This document shows positions 53,030 through 61,212 of a stretch of DNA of 64,000 nucleotides, piece by piece. Source of the stretch: Simplicispira metamorpha (lineage in GTDB: Bacteria > Pseudomonadota > Gammaproteobacteria > Burkholderiales > Burkholderiaceae_C). Location: contig NZ_SLXH01000003.1 of assembly GCF_004341365.1 (NCBI RefSeq), forward strand, positions 116,654 to 180,653, read 5' to 3'. The notes under the pieces were generated by a model. That model saw nothing but the letters and a program-made list of their open reading frames with translations. It ran no database searches and was not told where the DNA came from. The first letter of the stretch is position 1. Every line of letters starts with the position of its first letter. A program made the translations under genes and the position numbers.

Positions 53030-53815
53030 ATGAAGCCTGCTCCCGAATATGTTCCCGCCCACGGCCTGCTGCGTGGCAAATCCGTGCTGGTGACTGCTGC
53101 TGCCGGTGCCGGCATCGGCTTTGCCGCCGCCAAGCGCGCCGCTGAAGAAGGCTGCCGCGCCCTCCTGATTTCCGATGTGCACGAGCGCCGCCTGAGCGAA
53201 GCCGTCGAGGCCATCCGCCAGGAGACTGGTTTGCAGGAGGTCTATGGCCACCTGTGCGACGTCAGCCAGGAGAGCCAGGTGCAGTCGCTCATCCATGCGG
53301 CCCAGGAACAACTGGGCGGCATCGACGTACTGATCAACAACGCCGGGCTGGGCACCAGCCGCCGCGTGGTGGACATGGAGGATGCCGAGTGGCACAAGGT
53401 CATTGACGTGACGCTGACCGGCACCTTCCGTGTCATGCGTGCGGCCCTCAAGGTGATGCAGCCGCGCGGCCAGGGCGTCATCATCAACAACGCCTCGGTG
53501 CTGGGCTGGCGTGCCCAGGTCGAGCAGGCGCACTACGCCGCCGCCAAGGCCGGTGTGATGGCGCTGACGCGCTGCGCCGCCATGGAGGCCGCCGAGTTCG
53601 GCATCCGCATCAATGCCGTGGCACCCTCGATTGCCATCCACGCCTTTTTGAAGAAATCGGCCTCCGAAGAGCTGCTCAACGAGCTGTCTGCCAAGGAAGC
53701 CTTTGGCCGGGGCGCCGAACCCTGGGAAGTCGCCAACGTGATGATTTTCCTGGCCAGCGATTACTCGTCTTACATGACCGGCGAAGTGGTGTCGGTCAGC
53801 TCCCAGCGGGCTTGA
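53030..53815 (+). CDS. SDR-family oxidoreductase (unit C)
   Basis: This 261-residue short-chain dehydrogenase has an unusual cofactor loop, TAAAGAGIGFAAAKRAAEEG, with Ala where Gly is common. NNAGLG and catalytic YAAAK follow. Together with unit C neighbours (MaoC, thiolase) it could be the IpdF/ScdG-type dehydrogenase that acts on a hydroxy-indane CoA ester. That assignment is tentative. It is the first gene after site 4. Confidence 0.82.
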   Translation: MKPAPEYVPAHGLLRGKSVLVTAAAGAGIGFAAAKRAAEEGCRALLISDVHERRLSEAVEAIRQETGLQEVYGHLCDVSQESQVQSLIHAAQEQLGGIDVLINNAGLGTSRRVVDMEDAEWHKVIDVTLTGTFRVMRAALKVMQPRGQGVIINNASVLGWRAQVEQAHYAAAKAGVMALTRCAAMEAAEFGIRINAVAPSIAIHAFLKKSASEELLNELSAKEAFGRGAEPWEVANVMIFLASDYSSYMTGEVVSVSSQRA

Positions 53816-53817
53816 GC

Positions 53818-54285
53818 ATGGCCGAGCAACTCTGTCTGGACTCGACCGCTGCCGTGCTGGCGTCCGTGGGGCAGGCCCTGGGGCCTACCGAATGGATCAC
53901 CGTCACGCAAGAGCGCATCAACACCTTTGCCGACGCCACGGGCGACCACCAATGGATCCATGTCGATCCTGAGCGCGCCCAGGCGGGCCCGTTTGGCGCC
54001 TGCGTGGCGCATGGCTACCTCACGCTGTCGCTGGCCAACCTGTTTTTGCCTCAGCTGGTGCGCTACGAGCGGCTGAAGATGGGCGTGAACTACGGTTGCG
54101 ACAAGGTGCGTTTTCCGGCGCCGGTCAAGGTCGGCGCGCGCATTCGCGGGCGCGGCGAAGTGGTGGCTGCCGAGCCCGTCAAAGGCGATGGCGTGCAGAT
54201 CACCGTGCGCATCAGCGTCGAGATTGAAGGCGCCGACAAACCCGGCTGCGTGGTGGACACCATCAGCCGCCTGTATTTTGATTGA
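53818..54285 (+). CDS. MaoC-like (R)-enoyl-CoA hydratase
   Basis: This 155-residue hot-dog-fold protein has the hydratase 2 motif TGDHQWIHVDPERAQAGPFG with catalytic D43 and H48, then VAHGYLTLSL. It should add water to a trans-2-enoyl-CoA in steroid beta-oxidation. The ATG at 53818 is preferred over a TTG at 53812 that overlaps the SDR stop. It is followed 9 bp later by a thiolase, so unit C holds hydration, dehydrogenation and thiolysis steps. Confidence 0.86.
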   Translation: MAEQLCLDSTAAVLASVGQALGPTEWITVTQERINTFADATGDHQWIHVDPERAQAGPFGACVAHGYLTLSLANLFLPQLVRYERLKMGVNYGCDKVRFPAPVKVGARIRGRGEVVAAEPVKGDGVQITVRISVEIEGADKPGCVVDTISRLYFD

Positions 54286-54294
54286 GAGAAACCC

Positions 54295-55503
54295 ATGAAC
54301 CCGCAAGAAGCCGTCATCGTCTCCACCGCCCGCACCCCCATTGGCAAAGCGTACCGGGGGGCCTTCAACGACACCGAGGCGCCGGTGCTGGGCGGCCATG
54401 TGATCCGCGCCGCGCTGGCCAAGGCCGGCGTGGCCGGGCACGAAGTGGACGACGTGATTTTGGGCATTGCCGCCCAGCAGGGCAACCAGGGCTACAACCT
54501 GGGCCGCCTGTGCGCCTACACCGCCGGTCTGCCCGACAGCGTGGGCGGGATGGCCATTGACCGCATGTGCGCCTCGGGCCTGATGGCGATTGCTACCGCC
54601 GCCAAGGGCATCATGACCGGCGAGATGGACATTGCCGTGGCCGGTGGCCTCGAATCCATCACGCTGGTGCAGAACAAGCACAAGAACAGCTACCGTGCGC
54701 AGTCCAAATCGGTGCTGGAGGCCATGCCCACGGCCTACATCCAGATGATCGAGACGGCGGAAATCGTCAGCCGCCGCTACGGCATCTCGCGCGCCGCACA
54801 GGATGCGTATTCGCTGCGCAGCCAGCAGCGCACCGCCGCCGCCCAGCAGGCGGGCCTGTTCGCCGATGAAATCGTGCCGCTGGCCACCACCAAGCAACTG
54901 TTCGACAAGGAAGGCAATGTCACTGGCAACGAGGCCGTGACGCTCACCCAGGACGAAGGCAACCGCGCCGACACCACGCTGGAGAGCCTGACCAAGCTCA
55001 AACCCGTCTGGAAGAACGGCCAGTGGGTGCCCGAGGGTGAGTTCATCACCGCTGGCAACGCCTCGCAGTTGTCCGATGGCGCCTCGGCCTCGGTGCTGAT
55101 GAGCGCGGCCCAAGCGCAGCGCCGGGGCCTCACGCCCCTGGGCATCTACCGCGGCGTGGCCGTGGCGGGCTGCGGCGCCGACGAGATGGGCATCGGCCCG
55201 GTGTTTGCCATCCCCAAATTGCTGGCGCGCCACGGCCTGAGCGTGGATGACATCGGTCTGTGGGAAATCAACGAAGCCTTTGCCTGCCAGGTCATTCACT
55301 GCCGCGACACGCTGGGCATTCCAGACGAGCGCTTGAACGTCAATGGCGGCGCCATTTCGATTGGCCACCCGTTCGGCATGTCGGGCGCGCGCCTGGTCGG
55401 CCACGCCCTGCTGGAGGGGCGCCGGCGCGGTGTGAAATACGCCGTGGTCAGCATGTGTATCGGCGGTGGCATGGGCGCAGCAGGGTTGTTCGAATTGGCG
55501 TAA
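54295..55503 (+). CDS. Acetyl-CoA acyltransferase (thiolase)
   Basis: This 402-residue thiolase has the nucleophile in [13 protein letters not shown] (about residue 91), the His in [17 protein letters not shown] and the C-terminal Cys in [18 protein letters not shown]. It is of the acetyl-CoA acetyltransferase/3-oxoacyl-CoA thiolase type and distinct from the FadA6-like thiolase in unit B. It may correspond to ScdF, which releases a two-carbon unit after ring B opening; that name is a guess. It is the last gene of unit C, 77 bp before the regulator. Confidence 0.85.
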   Translation: MNPQEAVIVSTARTPIGKAYRGAFNDTEAPVLGGHVIRAALAKAGVAGHEVDDVILGIAAQQGNQGYNLGRLCAYTAGLPDSVGGMAIDRMCASGLMAIATAAKGIMTGEMDIAVAGGLESITLVQNKHKNSYRAQSKSVLEAMPTAYIQMIETAEIVSRRYGISRAAQDAYSLRSQQRTAAAQQAGLFADEIVPLATTKQLFDKEGNVTGNEAVTLTQDEGNRADTTLESLTKLKPVWKNGQWVPEGEFITAGNASQLSDGASASVLMSAAQAQRRGLTPLGIYRGVAVAGCGADEMGIGPVFAIPKLLARHGLSVDDIGLWEINEAFACQVIHCRDTLGIPDERLNVNGGAISIGHPFGMSGARLVGHALLEGRRRGVKYAVVSMCIGGGMGAAGLFELA

Positions 55504-55528
55504 AAAATAAGGGGGGAATCTGGTTTTT

Positions 55529-55540
55529 CCCCTGAAGGGG
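55529..55540. promoter_or_regulatory. Palindrome in the tesR-like promoter
   Basis: CCCCTGAAGGGG is a 12-bp near-perfect palindrome in the 77-bp gap before the LuxR-type gene, followed by CAGGACTACACTCC. The preceding GGGGAATCTGGTTTTTCCCC can also pair. The gap lacks the ATMGTC-N6-GACGAT repeat, so control of this gene differs from that of the catabolic units. Confidence 0.4.
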
Positions 55541-55580
55541 CAGGACTACACTCCATTTCCAAAAATAGAAGGAGACAGGC

Positions 55581-56756
55581 TTGGAAGCAGCGATTTCGGA
55601 ATCAACCTCCACGGGTGCGCTCTTGGGGGAGCACCTTTCGCCCGAATTCCTCAGCCAGATTCTGGGCGCCATCTACGACGCTGCACTGAACGAAGCCGCC
55701 TGGGTTACCTGCTTGCAGTTGGTGCGCAACACGCTCGGCGCCAATTACGCGTCGCTGATCGTTCGCCATGAAACCATTGACGACATCGGCCTGATCGTTT
55801 CGGCTGGCAGTGACCAGTCTGATATTGACCCTGGCAATCCCCACATTGCCATGAGTCCGTTCACCGGCATCAAGCCCGATCAGGTGGTGACCATCAAGGA
55901 TGTGTTGACTGAGGCGGAGTGGCGCGCTTCCTGGTACTACCGCAGTTACTGCGCGCCGCAAGGGGTGTTCCATGTACTGGCCGCCGACATTGCCACGCGC
56001 AATGGCGGCGTGTATGGCTTTCGCGTCACCCGGCCTGAAACATCGCCCGACTTTTCCCAGGCCGACATCGACTTTTGCCGCCTGCTGCTGCCCCACATCA
56101 AGCGGGCGCTGAACCTGCACCTGTCTATCCACCAAGACCGCAAAGTCAGCACGCTGTACAGCCATGCCATGGCGCAGATGATGGTGGGCGTGGTGGTGCT
56201 GGACCAGAACGGCCAGGTGATGGAGTGCAACGCTGCCGCCACGGCCATTCTGGATGCCAAAGATGGGTTGAGCGTGGCAGGCGGGCAGCTGGAAGCGTCT
56301 TATGTCGAGGACAACCGCAAGTTGCAAACCTTGGTGCGCAGTGCGCTGTCCTCGCCACCGGGCGGGCATTTGGCGCTGAACGAGGCCATGTCGGTCAGCC
56401 GCCCTTCAGGCCGGCTGGGCTGGGGGCTGATTGTGCAAAGCATTGCCTCCGACCAGTGGACGGAGGGCAAACAGCGCCCCAGCGTGGCCGTGTTCGTGCG
56501 CGATACCGAGGGGCGGGTCGATCCGCCCGTGCGGCTGGCGCAACAACTGTTCCACCTGACCCCCGCTGAAACCGCGCTGGCCATCCAGTTGGCCAACGGC
56601 CTGTCGCTGGAAGAGGCGGCCGAAATACTGAACATCAAGCGCAACACCGCCCGGGCACACTTGCGCTCCATCTTCTCCAAGACGGGCGTGCGCCGCCAGA
56701 CGGAGCTGGTGCGCATCTTTCTCAACAGCGTGGCCTGGCTGAGCGCTGCCGACTGA
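55581..56756 (+). CDS. tesR: LuxR-family regulator, TesR-like
   Basis: This 391-residue protein has an N-terminal ligand- or effector-type region with no phosphorylation site, and a C-terminal LuxR/FixJ helix-turn-helix (about residues 325-391) with LTPAETALAIQLANGLSLEE and NIKRNTARAHLRSIFSKTGV. TesR of Comamonas testosteroni, a LuxR-type activator of the steroid genes, has this size and location. The start is TTG at 55581 with GAAGGAG 7 nt upstream; no ATG or GTG fits. It is the only regulator gene in the 30-kb region and so the best candidate to bind the shared inverted repeat. Confidence 0.82.
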   Translation: MEAAISESTSTGALLGEHLSPEFLSQILGAIYDAALNEAAWVTCLQLVRNTLGANYASLIVRHETIDDIGLIVSAGSDQSDIDPGNPHIAMSPFTGIKPDQVVTIKDVLTEAEWRASWYYRSYCAPQGVFHVLAADIATRNGGVYGFRVTRPETSPDFSQADIDFCRLLLPHIKRALNLHLSIHQDRKVSTLYSHAMAQMMVGVVVLDQNGQVMECNAAATAILDAKDGLSVAGGQLEASYVEDNRKLQTLVRSALSSPPGGHLALNEAMSVSRPSGRLGWGLIVQSIASDQWTEGKQRPSVAVFVRDTEGRVDPPVRLAQQLFHLTPAETALAIQLANGLSLEEAAEILNIKRNTARAHLRSIFSKTGVRRQTELVRIFLNSVAWLSAAD

Positions 56757-56781
56757 GTTCACGTCCCCAACCCACCCGCAG

Positions 56782-56816
56782 CCCCCGGCGGCGCTGGTGC
56801 GCACCGGGGGATTTTT
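56782..56816 (+). terminator. Probable terminator after tesR
   Basis: CCCCCGG pairs with CCGGGGG across a GC-rich loop, followed by ATTTTTG. The stem is short for its loop, so this is moderately supported. The remaining 254-bp gap to the next stop holds only a repeat copy. Confidence 0.5.
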
Positions 56817-56925
56817 GCGACTGCACTGAGCGTCTGCCACCGCACGGGTGCAGCGCCGCTTGCTGATCCCGCTGCGGGGGTGATTGCCCGTGCGCTGGTG
56901 GCGGTGCAGCAGGGGCCAGGGGGGT

Positions 56926-57000
56926 TTCTATTTGCTGCTTTTTTGATAGCTGCTTGCGCTTATCCACATTGGTCTGGATGCCATTTTGACCATTATTTTG
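56926..57000. repeat. Dispersed palindromic element downstream of unit D
   Basis: The copy reads TTGCTGCTTTTTTGATAGCT, then GCTTGCGCTTatccacattg, then GCCATTTTGACCATTATTTT; the second palindrome arm is degraded. It lies 10 bp after the stop of the minus-strand SnoaL gene. Confidence 0.75.
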
Positions 57001-57010
57001 AGTGCGGCGG

Positions 57011-57496
57011 TCAGGGCGCGGCCAGCCCGGTGGGCGGTGCCAGTACGCTGCGGCTGCCAAACTCGAATCCCACCACCATTTTCCGGTGGGCGATGCGCCA
57101 GCCCGCCGGGGTGTGGGTCCAGCGGTCGTGGTAGTAGCCCATGCACTCGTAGGTTTGCGCGGCCTTCTCGCCTGCCCCCCGGTGGGATGCGCGCACTGCG
57201 GTGCGGCTGCTGACCAGCAGTGCATCGCCCTCAGCGCTGTCGTCTTCGGGCGTGTCCACATCCACCACCAGGTTGGCCAGCAGGTGCTGGGTGGGGCCGC
57301 AGCCCCCCAGGTGGTTGCGCAGCATGTCCAGGATGGCCGCTGGGTCGGGCAGCGTGCGCAGCCCGTATTGGGCGCTGGCATCGGTACTGAACACCTGGTC
57401 CAGCAGCCCCCAGTCGCGCTCGTCGCACAGCTGGGCGTAGCGAATCAGCACTTGTTGCAGCTCGCGTTCGAGCCACAGGCGTTCCAGCTGGATCAC
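57011..57496 (-). CDS. SnoaL-fold (NTF2-like) protein, second copy type
   Basis: This 161-residue NTF2-like protein is short and without a signal peptide. The N-terminal helix carries RYAQLCDERDW with Tyr20 and Asp25, and GPTQHLLAN carries His71, the same Tyr-x4-Asp and His layout as the SnoaL protein of unit A. It closes with GWRIAHRKMVVGFEFG. A GTG at 57496 with AAGGA upstream is the start and overlaps the transporter stop as GTGA. It may be a steroid dehydratase or isomerase; a ketosteroid isomerase-like fold is shared by both. Confidence 0.72.
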   Translation of the reverse strand: MIQLERLWLERELQQVLIRYAQLCDERDWGLLDQVFSTDASAQYGLRTLPDPAAILDMLRNHLGGCGPTQHLLANLVVDVDTPEDDSAEGDALLVSSRTAVRASHRGAGEKAAQTYECMGYYHDRWTHTPAGWRIAHRKMVVGFEFGSRSVLAPPTGLAAP

Positions 57497-59916
57497 GGTG
57501 CTTCCTTGGCGGCGGCAAACAAGGGCGCTGGGGCCGCTGTGTTGGTGGTGGGTGTGGACGCAACCGCACGGCGCTGGGTGCCCACGCCCAGCCAGCAGGC
57601 CATGGCGGGCAGCAGGAAGACGGCGCCCAGCATGTTCACCAGGAACATGAAGGCCAGCAAAACGCCCATGTCGGCCTGGAACTTGAGTGCCGAGAAGGCC
57701 CAGGTGCCCACGCCCAGCGACATCGTCACGCCGGTGAACACGGCGGCGGTGCCGCGCTGGCGCAGCGCCTCGTAAAAGGCTTCGCGCAGCGATGCGCCTT
57801 TGTGCTCCAGCTCGTGTTGCAGGCTTTCGTAGAGGTAAATGCCGTAGTCCACGCCCACGCCCACACCCATGGCAATGACGGGCAGCGTGGCCACCTTCAG
57901 GCCAATGCCCAGCATCGCCATCAGCGCGTTGCACAGGATGGACACCAGCGTCAGCGGCACGATGATGCACAGCACCGCGCGCCAGCTGCGGAAAGTGAGC
58001 CAGCACAGCAGCGTGATGGCGCCAAAGATGGCGGCCAGCATCTGCACTTCGGCGTGTTCCACCGCGTCGTTGGTGGCGGCGGCCACCCCGGCGTTGCCGC
58101 CGCCCAGACGGAATGTCAGGTTGGGCGTCTTGTCGGCGTCGATGAACTTTTGCACCTCGCCCACCACGTGCTTGAGCGTGGCGCCCTCGTGGTCTTTGAG
58201 GAACAGTTGCAGGTGGATGACGTCGCAGCTTTCGGTGTTCAGCCCCAGCTCGGGGTTGGCCGCCTTGGCGCCCGTGCGCAGCGCCGCCTCGGTGCGTTGC
58301 AGTGCAGCCCAGCGCGGGTTGCCTTCGTTGTTGCCGCCCGCTGCCAGTTTGGCCAGGCCCGCCACCGTGGTCACGGAGCGCACGCCGTCCACGCCGCGCA
58401 TCGCCAGGTCAAAGCGCTCCACCGCGTTCATCACGCTCCAGTTCAGGCAGGCTTCGGGCGTGTTTTTGGCCTCGGCGTACACCGAGAGCACGTCCATGCC
58501 GATCGAGTAGGTGCTGATGATGCGGTCGTTGTCGCGGTTGTAGCGCGATTCGGCGCGTAGCTCGGGGGCGCCAGCGCCAATGTCGCCGGTCAGCAGGTGG
58601 CGCGAGGTGACGGTGCCGCCCGCCAGCAGCACCAGCGATACCGCCAGCGTGGCCAGGGCAGGGCGGGGCTGTGCCAGCACCGAAATGGCCCACCAGCGCT
58701 GGTGCAGGCCCGTTACGCCATCAGTGCGGCCCAGCGCCGCAGGCTCCAGGCGCAGGCGCGACAAAATCACGGGCAGCATGATTTTGTTGGTGATGATCAT
58801 CAGCAGCACGCCCAGGCAGGCGGTCATGCCCAGCTCGTGCACGATGGGAATGTCGATCAGCATGATGACCATGAAACCCAGCGCGTTGGTCAACAGGGCC
58901 AGGGTGCCCGGAATGGCCAGCTTGCGAAAAGCGCTTTCAGCGGCCTGCTCCGAGCTCATGCCCGCGCGCACATCGTGCTTCCAGGCATTGGTCATCTGCA
59001 CGGCGTGCGAGACGCCAATCGAGAACACCAGGAATGGCACCAGGATGGACATCGGGTCGATGCCAAACCCCATCATTGCCAGCAGGCCCAGCAGCCAGAC
59101 CACCGGCAGCAGGGCCACCAGCAGCGCCAGCACGGTCAGGTTGACCGAGCGCGAATACAGCCACAGCAGCACCGCCGTGATGATGAAGGCCAGGCCAAAA
59201 AAGCCGATGACGGTGGTCAGGCCGTCCATCACGTCGCCCAGCACCTTGGCAAAGCCGACGATGTTGATTTCGATCTGGTCGCTGCCGAACTGGGCGCGGA
59301 TGGCTTCGAGCTTTTTGGCCACGGCGCTGTAGTCCAGCTGCTGGCCGGTCTGCGGGTCGATCTCCAGCAGGTCGGCGCGCACCATGGCCGATTTGAGGTC
59401 GGTGCTGACCAGCCGGCCAATCTGCCCGGACTTGGCGACGTTGGAGCGCACATGGGCCAGGCCCTCGGCATTGGGCGTGAAGCGCGAGGGGATGATGACC
59501 TCGCCGACAAAGCCGTTTTCCGTGACCTCGATGTAGCGCACGTTGGGGGTGAACAGCGAGAACACCTGCGCCCGGTTCACGCCGGGCGTGAAGAACACCT
59601 CGTCGGTGACGGTGCGCAGGGTTTTCAGGAAAGCCTCGTTGTAGATGTCTCCCTCGCCCTTCCAGCGCACATTGACCAGCACCCGGTTGGCGCCCGAGAA
59701 CGTGGTCGAGTGCTCCAGAAAAGCCGCCATGTAAGCGTGGCGCAGCGGAATCAGTTTGTTGAATCCAGCGTCCAGGTGGGTGCGCAGCGCCGAGGCGCCC
59801 AGCACCAGCGTGATGAGGGTGGTGACGACGGCGATGGTGTTGCGCCAGGCAATCAGGGTGTGCGCCATGCGGGCGATGAGCGCCTGGGTGCGGGAGGCGG
59901 CTTGGGGCGTGTTCAT
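57493..59916 (-). CDS. RND/MMPL-family transporter
   Basis: This 807-residue inner-membrane protein has two repeats, each with a large periplasmic loop and a helix cluster. After TM1 (VVTTLITLVLGASALR) comes a loop of about 200 residues, then five or more helices containing SRSVNLTVLALLVALLPVVW and FSIGVSHAVQMTNAW. The second half repeats this, with GVGVDYGIYLYESLQHEL in place of the usual charged TM4 motif. Such proteins lie in steroid, terpene and alkane catabolic clusters, usually with YCF48, DUF1302 and DUF1329 genes. Direction of transport is unknown. It overlaps both neighbours by 4 bp. Confidence 0.9.
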   Translation of the reverse strand: MNTPQAASRTQALIARMAHTLIAWRNTIAVVTTLITLVLGASALRTHLDAGFNKLIPLRHAYMAAFLEHSTTFSGANRVLVNVRWKGEGDIYNEAFLKTLRTVTDEVFFTPGVNRAQVFSLFTPNVRYIEVTENGFVGEVIIPSRFTPNAEGLAHVRSNVAKSGQIGRLVSTDLKSAMVRADLLEIDPQTGQQLDYSAVAKKLEAIRAQFGSDQIEINIVGFAKVLGDVMDGLTTVIGFFGLAFIITAVLLWLYSRSVNLTVLALLVALLPVVWLLGLLAMMGFGIDPMSILVPFLVFSIGVSHAVQMTNAWKHDVRAGMSSEQAAESAFRKLAIPGTLALLTNALGFMVIMLIDIPIVHELGMTACLGVLLMIITNKIMLPVILSRLRLEPAALGRTDGVTGLHQRWWAISVLAQPRPALATLAVSLVLLAGGTVTSRHLLTGDIGAGAPELRAESRYNRDNDRIISTYSIGMDVLSVYAEAKNTPEACLNWSVMNAVERFDLAMRGVDGVRSVTTVAGLAKLAAGGNNEGNPRWAALQRTEAALRTGAKAANPELGLNTESCDVIHLQLFLKDHEGATLKHVVGEVQKFIDADKTPNLTFRLGGGNAGVAAATNDAVEHAEVQMLAAIFGAITLLCWLTFRSWRAVLCIIVPLTLVSILCNALMAMLGIGLKVATLPVIAMGVGVGVDYGIYLYESLQHELEHKGASLREAFYEALRQRGTAAVFTGVTMSLGVGTWAFSALKFQADMGVLLAFMFLVNMLGAVFLLPAMACWLGVGTQRRAVASTPTTNTAAPAPLFAAAKEAP

Positions 59917-60914
59917 TGGGCGGCTCCGTGGGAAGAGGGGGTGCTGGCCGTGGCGGCAGCAGAGAACGCCTGCAAACCGGCATCGCTGGCAAGCCAGCCG
60001 GTGCCGTTGGGCGCCAGCACCAGGTCGGTCAGGTTGGCGCGGCCCTGGACGCGTCCCAGGCTGAAGTTCCGACCGCCATCCTTGCTGGTGGCCACCAGGC
60101 TGCCCTGGCCGACCAGAACGATCTGGCCATCGGCGGTGGTGGCATGGCCAAAGAAGGACACCTGCGCAGGCATGGCCGAGCGCGTCCAGGGCGCTTCAAG
60201 TCCATCGCTGCGAAAAACATGGCCGCGCATGCCGTAGGCCAGCCAGCCGCCGCCGGGCAGGGCCATGGCGTTGTACAGCGAGCCGTTGTAGAACGGCTCG
60301 ACCACTGCCCAGTGCGCGCCGCCATCGGTGGAGCGCAGCACCAGGCCTTGTTCGCCCACCAGCAGCCAGTGCTGGCCACCGGCGCTGCCCACGATGCGGT
60401 TCAGGTGCTTGTCGGCCACCGATTCGGGCAGTGCCAACGGCTCCCAGCGTGCGCCTTGGTCGTCCGAGCGCAACGCGCGGCCAAAGGCGCCCACGGTGAT
60501 CCAGGCGCCCGAGGGCATCCGGGCAATGCCCATCAGCGGCTCGCCGTTTTTCTCGTCAAAGGCCACTTCCGTCCAGCTCAGACCGCCATCGCTGGTGCGC
60601 AAAATCCAGCCTTCGTGGCCGACAGCCATGCCTTGCAGGCCATCGGGGGCAAAACTGATCTGGTTGATGAGCGCCTGGCGCTGGGCCGAGACCAGGGCGC
60701 GCTCCCAGTGCTGGCCCTGGTCGGTGGAATACAGCAGGGTGCCCAGTTCGCCACCGGCCACCAGACCGGCCTTGGAGGTGGACAGCGTATTGATCTGCAT
60801 CCGGTCTACCGCCAGCCGCGTGGCGGCCAGGGGCGGGGTTTCTCGCGGGGCAAAAGCCTGAACCGCGCCCAGGGTCATCAGGGCTGCGACGACTAGGCCG
60901 ACAGGGGTTCGCAC
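59913..60914 (-). CDS. YCF48-type beta-propeller protein, exported
   Basis: This protein of about 333 residues has a signal peptide (VRTPVGLVVAALMTLGAVQAFA) and repeated GxxxLRSxDGGxxW units (for example LLYSTDQGQHWERAL, LRTSDGGLSWTEV, LRSTDGGAHWAVV). These are typical of the YCF48/HCF136 seven-bladed propeller. The GTG at 60914 has an AAGGAG site 7 nt upstream and is preferred to an ATG at 60962 that would add a basic tail. It heads unit D and is coupled to the transporter (ATGA), so it is likely a periplasmic partner of that pump. Confidence 0.85.
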   Translation of the reverse strand: MRTPVGLVVAALMTLGAVQAFAPRETPPLAATRLAVDRMQINTLSTSKAGLVAGGELGTLLYSTDQGQHWERALVSAQRQALINQISFAPDGLQGMAVGHEGWILRTSDGGLSWTEVAFDEKNGEPLMGIARMPSGAWITVGAFGRALRSDDQGARWEPLALPESVADKHLNRIVGSAGGQHWLLVGEQGLVLRSTDGGAHWAVVEPFYNGSLYNAMALPGGGWLAYGMRGHVFRSDGLEAPWTRSAMPAQVSFFGHATTADGQIVLVGQGSLVATSKDGGRNFSLGRVQGRANLTDLVLAPNGTGWLASDAGLQAFSAAATASTPSSHGAAQ

Positions 60915-61014
60915 TATAGGTCTCCTTGGTATTTTGCGGCGCGGCACCGGGGATGGTGGCATTCACGGCAAATACGTTCTGGGGTGCGATTCTTCGCTAC
61001 CCGGGCAATTGAAC

Positions 61015-61032
61015 ATCGTCCGAAAGGACGAC
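61015..61032 (-). promoter_or_regulatory. Steroid-cluster inverted repeat, site 5 (unit D promoter)
   Basis: Read toward unit D the site is GTCGTC-ctttcg-GACGAT. A -10-like AAGAAT lies 21 bp beyond it on the minus strand. The GTG of the YCF48 gene is 100 bp downstream of the site. Confidence 0.6.
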
Positions 61033-61139
61033 AAATTGGCGATCTAAGGGCAAACCCTGAAGTGGGGTTGCGGGTTTACCCGGTGTTGTGGAGCACATCG
61101 CTGCGCTGTGACCGGGGCTGCGGCGGGGTGCGGCCTCCC

Positions 61140-61157
61140 ATAGTCTTGTTGGACGAT
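61140..61157 (+). promoter_or_regulatory. Steroid-cluster inverted repeat, site 3 (unit E promoter)
   Basis: ATAGTC-ttgttg-GACGAT. A -10-like CACAAT begins exactly 22 bp after the site (61179-61184), preceded by GCGGCTGAC as at site 2. The ATG of the aldolase is 55 bp downstream of the site. Confidence 0.7.
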
Positions 61158-61212
61158 GGATAGCCCGGCGCGGCTGACCACAATGGGGCAACCACATTCA
61201 CCGAAGGAACCC

